Source: Pyrenopolyporus hunteri
Lineage: Eukaryota > Ascomycota > Sordariomycetes > Xylariales > Hypoxylaceae
Direction: 5' to 3'
Assembly: GCA_902806595.1 (NCBI GenBank)
Contig: CADCXC010000041.1
Coordinates: forward strand, 62,001-126,000
Length of the DNA: 64,000 nucleotides
Shown: positions 58,131 to 64,000 of the stretch, in pieces
Position numbering within the stretch: the stretch's first letter is position 1
How the letters are laid out: each line of letters opens with the position of its first letter
Notes under the pieces: generated by a model
The model's database searches: none
Seen by the model: only the letters and a program-made list of their open reading frames with translations
What the model was told of the DNA's origin: nothing
Translations under genes and position numbers: made by a program

Positions 58131-61100
58131 ACTTTAAGTCACCGCCTCATGGTATTCTCGACGTGTATAAACAGTTGTAGGTATGTAGGTAGTTAAGGAA
58201 AGTCTCCTAACTCCTATCTCTACCTGAGATCTCGCTTAAGCTATCGAGTCCTGTATGTAGTAATTTACATTTACGGAAACAATTCCGTTCGTTTGGTACC
58301 GTCTTATCTAAGGCGTTTGAAAGCCTTTCTCTTCCCTGCTAGACGTACATTACTTATTTCCAAACGGGTCGCTCGACGTAGCATTTCATCTCATTATGGC
58401 TAAAACTAGAACAATACAACTTTTCTGAAACCTCTGCCATCAAGTCGTGGCCTACGTCACTTAAGATCGGATGAAATAGGGTCGCTCTAATTTCGCGCTA
58501 GGGTGATCTTGGCCTCGTATCGTGAAATTTCTAAGGTTATTAAGTGGATGGAGACGATATGGCGGTTTAGATTATTTTTTACCAACCATCGATGTTGTAT
58601 TGTACCGCGTACTGCGTACTGCGCCATCTCTTTGTGTGATTTTTAAGCCTCAGTTGATAAGATGAGGTACCTAGCATGTACTGTCGAATTATTCGCCAAC
58701 TATACGCATAGAGCACATATGCATATGATGTAAAGGGCGTACTAGACATGAGCTTGATAGGTACCTACCTAGGTACCTACCCAAATGCTGATTAGCTGCA
58801 CGCCCGTATGTCGTTTGGTAGGTACTACGCGTGTGTACCTCGTGTACATCGCTCGGTACATGTGCGAGGCCATGCAGCGCGCTCAGGTGAAAAATGAGGT
58901 ACATATAGGGATGTGTTGCATCGGCGATTATAGGCTGGTATAAGACGCGAAATTCAAATTTTGCATGCTGCGCCTAGGTACCGACTCCTCGAGCTGTGCT
59001 TCTGCGTAAGCATTGCTAAACCTGCGAACATCGAATCCAATAAGTACCGCATACTTCGCACCATACACGGAGACAGGTATTAGCGGAGGTAGGCGGTACC
59101 GAGAGTCGTATGTACCTCAATACAATACTTTGCTGTTTTCCATGGTTTTAAGTTCCCAATCAGATCCCTGCGACACATCCCCCAAACGCAACAGCGCGGA
59201 TCGCATGGAATAATGGGAAGGTTCCACACCCCCCGATACAGGCGCTTGGGTCTCGGGGTGGCCCTAGCGGGTCTTCGCTCGCTTGTTCGATTGATTCGCT
59301 CCTGATTCGCTCCTCGTTCTGCGAGATCATGCACTCATGCACCTTTCCATCTCTCGCGTCACACGTCACCAACAAGAGACACGCTGGCGTTTCTCGGCGC
59401 GAAAGACGCTATCCTCGGCCGATTCCTTCCCAGCTGCTTATCCCCGTGCTCCCGTCCAACGCAGGGGACTAGTCGAGAAAGTAAGATACCTAGACAGGAC
59501 AGGCAGCTGGGCAAACTTGATCTAGCAACTAGCATGCTAGCCTTGAACCGGACTGACTCGTAAGAGTTCACCACAACATCGAGTCCTCGGTCCATCTCGA
59601 CGAGCATCAAAATCAGGCATCCGCGAGAGCTGGACCAATGCGATACTAATGCACTATCCGATGCCTTACCGTAGCTTCGGCGCTGCGTCTAATCATATAG
59701 CATCAGTCCCGCTGCTTCGGCTACAGCTCCACTGCTAAACGCGGCCGCACCCTACGGATATCCGGGAGAGCCGTCGGCTACATTAGCGTCGAGTACGAAA
59801 TTACATATCATATCGACCGATAAGCCATTATTTTTGGTAGCCTCGATCTAATCTGTGAAAATCGTACGTTTTCTGCAGGCCTAGCCTCGAGCCGTCGAGG
59901 CCGTCAGCAAGCCAGCAGCCACGCCGACGATGGCGAGGGCCGCGCACCTCATCTCCGGGTTTGGTTAGGTATGTATTACTTGGAAGGACAAAAAAACACT
60001 CACCCCAGAGAAGTGACGAGAAAAGAAAAAGAAGAAAAAAAGGAAGAGAGAGAAAGAAAAAAAAAAAAAAGAAAGGCGGTCACTCTATTTCCCAAGATCT
60101 GCAACTATCTTGGTTTCAAAGTCTTGGTATCACAGGGGCAAGGGGTCTTCTCCACGGTTCGGTTGGCCAGGTTCCGACGACGCATCCAGTCAGCGTTGTA
60201 GCTGATGGAACTGAGTGTTTTGCGTTTCCTCCGGTCCTGCCAACGTGGCTCGCGGGAACAGCGAGCAATAGCCCGTGATCTTTTCGGTCACAAGACCCTA
60301 CGTGCTGCTCCGTTCTCCAACCGTCCAGCTACTAGAAGGACCGACTCAACTATTGTAGTCCGAAAGCGTAGAGGCCCAAAGGGAGTAGTGAGCCTCCGTA
60401 CGGAGAATCCCCGAATTTGCGCGAATGCGCGAATAGGGTATCCCCTCCGCGCTAGGTTCCTTTAAGCCAACGCTTAGTCTTCCTAGACGCCCCGATTCGA
60501 TGCCGTATTGATGAGCCGCCGGTGACGATTATGACGATGCCAGAAGCGTCCTTTTCTCATCACCCCAGGACAGGAAAGGAAGGACAAGGGGGTGCCGTGG
60601 CCGAGCGTTTCGTCATCCACGGTTCGAGATCTACCCGTACCAGGATTATCTAAACCTGGTCATCCACGTAGGGAGCGGTCTGGCGCAGTAATGCTTGGGA
60701 CTTTCCACCGCTTTAGTAATATTCGTAGACGGTGAGAGATTCACTAACGCACTTTTCCGAGAATATCTACTATCAAAACGGCATTTCCCCTTTGGGATTC
60801 AATAGACAACGCGCCAAAGAGCGCCTAGCGTCTGCGTTGGTTAACTCCATGCCGCAAACCCAGAGGCCAGAATACTGCCGGCACCATTCGACGTCTCGTC
60901 GCTACCCGAAAACTAAGTCTCCACCGCTTGCTAATCAAGTGCTTGAATACTATAACTCGGATTTTTGTCTACTAAACGTCGCATAGGCACAGCAAGGTAT
61001 AATCCCTACTCTGCAGATCTGCATACCTATTTTAGGCGATCCGTCCACTTCGACTATTGAACGCTGCACAGTTTAGTTGTTGGAATCACATATGGATGAA

Positions 61101-62318
61101 GACGGTTGGCTCCCAGAAAAGGGTACTAAACTTCGTTTCCGACGACGGTTTCAGCCTTGCTAACCTCTTCTCCCGGCTCAGATCAGTATAGTTTTCCCGT
61201 CCTAGACTTCGCCTAGCGCGTATGGCTAGTTCCGGTCAGATCCTTCTCCCCAGCTCATGAAGAATCCAGACCGTCCTTTCGACGGGTACTAAAGCGGTAA
61301 AGAGGAACTTACCGCTTCGTCTTCGTCAATGCGCGGCGGGTCGACTCAGCCTACACTACTTCGTACTGGCGTTGGGCATTACGCAGTAATGAGGAGACCC
61401 TGGCCCAATCTCAAGGATTGTTCATACGCAAGCTGTAGCATGCGTCACGGATCGCTTACCGTCCGGAGTCGTAAATATCCTGGCTTAGGAAGGCTTAAAC
61501 TGACCCATGCAGGAAGACAACGAAGAGCCTCATGTTTACCGCCTGAGTAGTTAAGACCCACATCTGCACTGAGGGCTTGCGAACAGCGCTGGCTTACTAC
61601 GCTCCTCGGCGATGCGCATATTCCGGACCCTTTCCGGGCGCTTTCCTAGGCCGCCGGGCCATCCGCAAGCGTAAATGGAGAAGAGCGGTGTTTTCCTCGT
61701 GGTGCAGCTCCCGATAAGGCATACCTCTGCGTAGCGAGACCCGCTAGACTGCCTCCGCCCACAAACGAATGCGTCAACTACGATCTACACATACGGATAC
61801 CATATGCGTTAGCTATCACCCGACGATGCGAGCCGTGCAAGAGGTCGGTAATCTCTAGTAGGTTCTTCACTAGCAGGAGGCTTGTCTACCGAAGGATGCG
61901 GTACACATGGTTTTCTAAGAATGCAAAGGTGAGCTTGCTCCTGGTAGCTGTAGTTCACCTCGTATTCCCCCGACAGAGACACAGGATCTTGGTGCCGTTA
62001 TTCAACTCTTCCTACCCGTGGATCCTGAATAGAAGTACATCGTAGGTGAGCTATAGGTGGTTATTACTCGCTTCTGACAGGATAATTAGTTGATGAGGAG
62101 GTTCGCAGATATGTAGAATATATATTTGCACGAATCAATATCCAGCAGCCTCGGTCTCGCGACAACGTTTACTTTTATACTGGAATTAGGCGGTTACTTG
62201 TTTATTTATCTATCAAAATAGTAGTCATCTATCAAAAACATTTAACATCTTTCCTCTGTTAACGCCATCGTGTAGGCAACAGAGAACCCTAGGGACCGGC
62301 TTTCGCGGAATCGCCGCT
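58131..62318. other. 4.2-kb non-coding region
   Basis: No supported gene. Contains a strong palindromic cluster TAGGTACCTACCTAGGTACC at about 58758-58781 and a purine-rich tract at about 60020-60078. A Ser-tRNA-like start (GTGCCGTGGCCGAGCG) near 60592 does not complete a tRNA. The rest shows nothing recognisable. Confidence 0.45.
60020..60078 (+). repeat. Purine-rich (A/G) tract
   Basis: About 60 bases almost entirely A and G, including a 16-base A run near 60057-60070. Confidence 0.8.
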
Positions 62319-64000
62319 TTAATAATTCTGTTCATCGTTCCAATACGTCGTGTCGTGGAAGATCCTGCAAATACCACGAGATCAGTCACCAAGTTTAGAG
62401 CACAGCCAGCTTCAGTAGCACACGAAAGTCACACGAGCCTGTTCTAGAAATATACCGACAAAGCAAGTACTCGGTCGGGAAAGGGGTAAGGGGGTAAAGA
62501 GGAAACATACTCGGGACCTGTAGCGACGAGCTCCCAGCCAAACGTCAGCTTGATGAACTGCGTGAGGTGGCTTGCAACTTTAATGGCGCCGACGTCTGTC
62601 GGATGCCACTGCGGGCCGATGTCGTTGTGTTGCACTGCGCGTCGAACAGAGTTAGCCGTCGTAGGGCATATACTAAAACCTCCAAACTCCAAAACTTCGG
62701 GTTTTCAGAGAACCAGACCCACGATGTGAAGGAGGAGAGGGGAAGGGGCTCTTACTGATTCCTTTGGTGCTGAAGTAGTGCACGAAGGGCTTGCTAGGGG
62801 CGTCGAGAGTTGTGCTGGTGTTCGTCGTGCCGTCCCATATCGTCGGCGCTGATAGGTAGGACTCCGAGTTGAAGTAGGCTACGACGTCCTTAAGCTCTTG
62901 CTCGTAGCCTTGGCTTTGCTGGTATGTATTGCCGTAGGCGTAGAAGCCCATCCATAGTTGCTAACGGAGAAGGGAGTTTTAGCAAGTCATACCTTTTCAC
63001 TTAAAGAGAAGAAGGTAAATAAGGGGAAGATAGGGAAGAGGGAAACGGCCGATACCATCACGATGACTTGCGCTTCGGGGTACTTCCCGTGGACCCCCTG
63101 TATAAGCTTCTTATACGCGTCGACGTAAGCCTCCGAGCTCACGTTGTTAGCAGCGTTGTTGTCATTGGTGCCTAGGTTGATGACTACGATATCCGGGGTC
63201 GTCTCCTGCTTTTCGAAATCCCAGGGCTCGGGCTCATCTACATGAAGACGAAAAGGGGGCCCTCAGTCAGTTCGACCTAACACATACGTATATCGCCAAG
63301 GAGGTTCAACCGACGACCTACCTCCCCATATCTGCGACGCCCGCCAACTCGTATCAGACGTGTAGAACCACTGGTGCACCTGCCCGCGCGGATTCCCCCA
63401 GCAGTCGCGGTCCGCGACGCAGATCCCCGGGTACGCCGTGACGTAGTACTCCGTCTCGCCCAGCCCGGCCCCGACGCCGTACGCGTAGCTCGATAGCCCC
63501 TCGTAGCTCGTGTACATGCCCGCCGAGAGGCTGTCGCCGATGAACTCGACCGTGCGGTTACGCGCCGGGATCGCGACGAGCGAGCCCTCGGCCCCGACGT
63601 GCACCTTGTCGATCTGCACCCCGTACGCCCAGTTCGTCACGCGCAGCTCGAAGGTCAGCGGGGCGATGGGGTATGTTTCGTTAACGCCCGGGGTAGAAGC
63701 GGAGACGAGCAGGTGTGTGCCGCCAGCGGTCACGTTGGTGAAGCTCCAGTCTAGCCCGCCGATTCGGTACCCGATGAGCGTCGTGTTCGTGGTGAGAGGC
63801 CCGAATGTAATCGCGACTGTAGGTCCCGTGAAGCCGAAGACGAGGCCCGGAGCCCTGGGGTAGACGCTTTGGTGTTAGGTCCTGCGTGCCTAGGTAGGTA
63901 GGTATATCATGTGATAGTAGGTATTTACACGGCGGGTTTATTAAATGCAACTTACGACCACCACGATACCTTCTTCGAGTCCCATCGCCCCTTATACGAG
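62319..64000 (-). CDS. Secreted SGNH/CE2-like esterase, 5' end cut by window edge
   Basis: Visible exons: 64000-63956 (partial), 63854-63322, 63237-63056, 62960-62756, 62634-62511 and 62364-62319, all in phase. About 378 residues are visible; the start lies beyond position 64000. The N-terminal part (GRWDSKKVSWW, APGLVFGFTGPTVAITFG) matches the beta-sandwich found ahead of the hydrolase domain in CE2-type esterases. The SGNH domain shows VEFIGDSLSAG (nucleophile Ser), INLGTNDNNAANN (Gly-x-Asn oxyanion) and DIGPQWHPTDVGA (Asp/His). The final mini-exon supplies the end FHDTTYWNDEQNY. CE2-like enzymes remove acetyl groups from plant cell-wall polysaccharides; the exact substrate is not readable here. 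Reading only the larger frames would miss the last exon and the 182-nt exon carrying the GTND block. Confidence 0.88.

Noticed and set aside
60592..60660. Sequence resembling the 5' half of a tRNA-Ser (GTGCCGTGGCCGAGCG)
   Set aside because: No anticodon arm or matching acceptor 3' strand could be folded.

Overview
The window looks like nuclear DNA of a filamentous ascomycete (Pezizomycotina, most likely Sordariomycetes; Xylariales is only a guess). The evidence is short GT-AG introns of about 55-300 nt, a cerato-platanin, a NIMA kinase and a FlbC-type conidiation factor. CT-rich leaders and dispersed TACCTAGGTA-type repeats lie between the genes. I support fifteen genes: fourteen protein genes and one intron-containing tRNA. 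All exon models were built by hand from reading frames and splice signals, and reading phase was checked at every junction.

Left part (1-15 kb): ribosomal protein S30 (-), a secreted CREG/FMN-binding-split-barrel protein (+), an epoxide-hydrolase-like enzyme (+), a tRNA-Arg(CCT) with a 14-nt intron (-), a GC-rich hypothetical protein (+), a secreted TAP-like serine peptidase (-) and an MFSD10/YCR023C-like MFS transporter (-). A 397-bp mariner-type MITE with perfect 27-bp inverted ends and TA flanks sits at 11569-11965, in the gap between the peptidase and the transporter.

Middle (18-42 kb): a cerato-platanin (+); a very large protein (about 2,500 residues, -) with four PAM2-like motifs, a long coiled coil and a C-terminal Trp-rich motif; a Ser/Thr-rich single-pass surface protein (+); a small secreted protein with duplicated cysteine spacing (+); a NIMA kinase (-); and, divergent from it, an ankyrin-double-BTB protein (+).

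Right part (42-64 kb): about 11 kb and about 8 kb with almost no recognisable genes flank a FlbC-like C2H2 transcription factor. One orphan coding-like frame lies near 58 kb. The right edge cuts a six-exon (visible) SGNH/CE2-like secreted esterase.

There is no visible biosynthetic cluster or operon-like organisation. The most interesting item is the large PAM2/coiled-coil protein, whose architecture resembles the basidiomycete endosomal mRNA-transport scaffold Upa2. The small secreted protein with a C-X6-C-X16 tandem module and the MITE are also worth a look.
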